64,000 nt of DNA from Roseobacter sp. (GTDB lineage Bacteria > Pseudomonadota > Alphaproteobacteria > Rhodobacterales > Rhodobacteraceae): assembly GCA_024636495.1 (NCBI GenBank), contig JAGXGZ010000057.1:1-64000 (forward strand). Direction: 5' to 3'. This document shows, one piece after another, positions 62,458 through 64,000 of the stretch (positions within the stretch are counted from its first letter, which is position 1; every line of letters begins with the position of its first letter). The notes beneath the pieces were generated by a model. That model did not search any database and was not told the origin of the DNA. It saw only the letters and a program-made list of their open reading frames with translations. Both the position numbers and the translations under genes were made by a program.

Positions 62458-64000
<1,543 letters not shown>

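Overview
This window is a chromosomal segment of an alphaproteobacterium of the Rhodobacterales, most likely the Roseobacter group. The evidence is the adjacent CtrA and SciP (DUF1153) genes, the zapA gene with its coiled-coil upstream partner, the siroheme/sulfite-reductase cluster carrying DUF2849 and DUF934, a form II coxSLM cluster, a DctB/DctD-controlled TRAP transporter, and many GTG/TTG starts. A genus cannot be fixed from the sequence alone. No rRNA, tRNA or CRISPR array was recognised.

Layout. 1-236: right end of an IS630-type element abutting the tail of a truncated membrane-protein gene. 309-5504: transketolase (-), the ZauP-like/ZapA pair (+), a Ca/Na exchanger (-) and a bolA / small membrane protein / grxD operon (-). 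5645-11639: molybdenum-hydroxylase region with XdhC, a molybdopterin-binding protein and coxS-coxL-coxM; the AYRGAGR motif and the S-L-M order mark it as form II. 11798-15316: infC (with a probable ATC start) flanked by two alanine-rich repeat proteins, one of them OmpA-like. 15397-22630: ferredoxin-NADP reductase, then a tightly overlapping sulfur-assimilation operon (cysG, DUF2849, cysI, cysH, DUF934) divergent from an Lrp/AsnC regulator, then a cytochrome P450. 22689-29091: dctB, dctD, dctP, dctQ, dctM. 29190-38826: tpiA, sufA, sufT, a fused RimB-RimK protein, an NfeD/SPFH pair, tgt, an Old Yellow Enzyme and lon. 39007-46863: HU-like protein, ssb, lytic transglycosylase, and a peptide-type ABC transporter without a nearby binding protein, next to an AraC regulator. 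46945-60011: miaA (-) and the envelope cluster pyrH, frr, uppS, cdsA, dxr, rseP, a 41-codon small gene, bamA, ompH, fabZ, lpxA, lpxI, lpxB. 60074-64000: mnmA (-), sciP, ctrA and the 5' part of ligA.

The genes form coherent modules. CysG supplies siroheme to CysI, and CysH supplies the sulfite that CysI reduces. DctB/DctD probably control the TRAP genes through two dyads 32 bp apart. The bamA-lpxB block makes lipid A precursors and inserts outer-membrane proteins. CtrA probably controls its own promoter through a TTAA-N7-TTAA box.

The most unusual points are: a DctD homologue whose AAA+ domain lacks the Walker A lysine and the GAFTGA loop although its operators and a -24/-12-like element look intact; a four-copy dispersed intergenic hairpin repeat ending in CCATTTGGAAGCA; a 41-codon membrane microprotein gene between rseP and bamA whose ribosome binding site lies in a long inverted repeat; and a single-pass membrane protein encoded between bolA and grxD.
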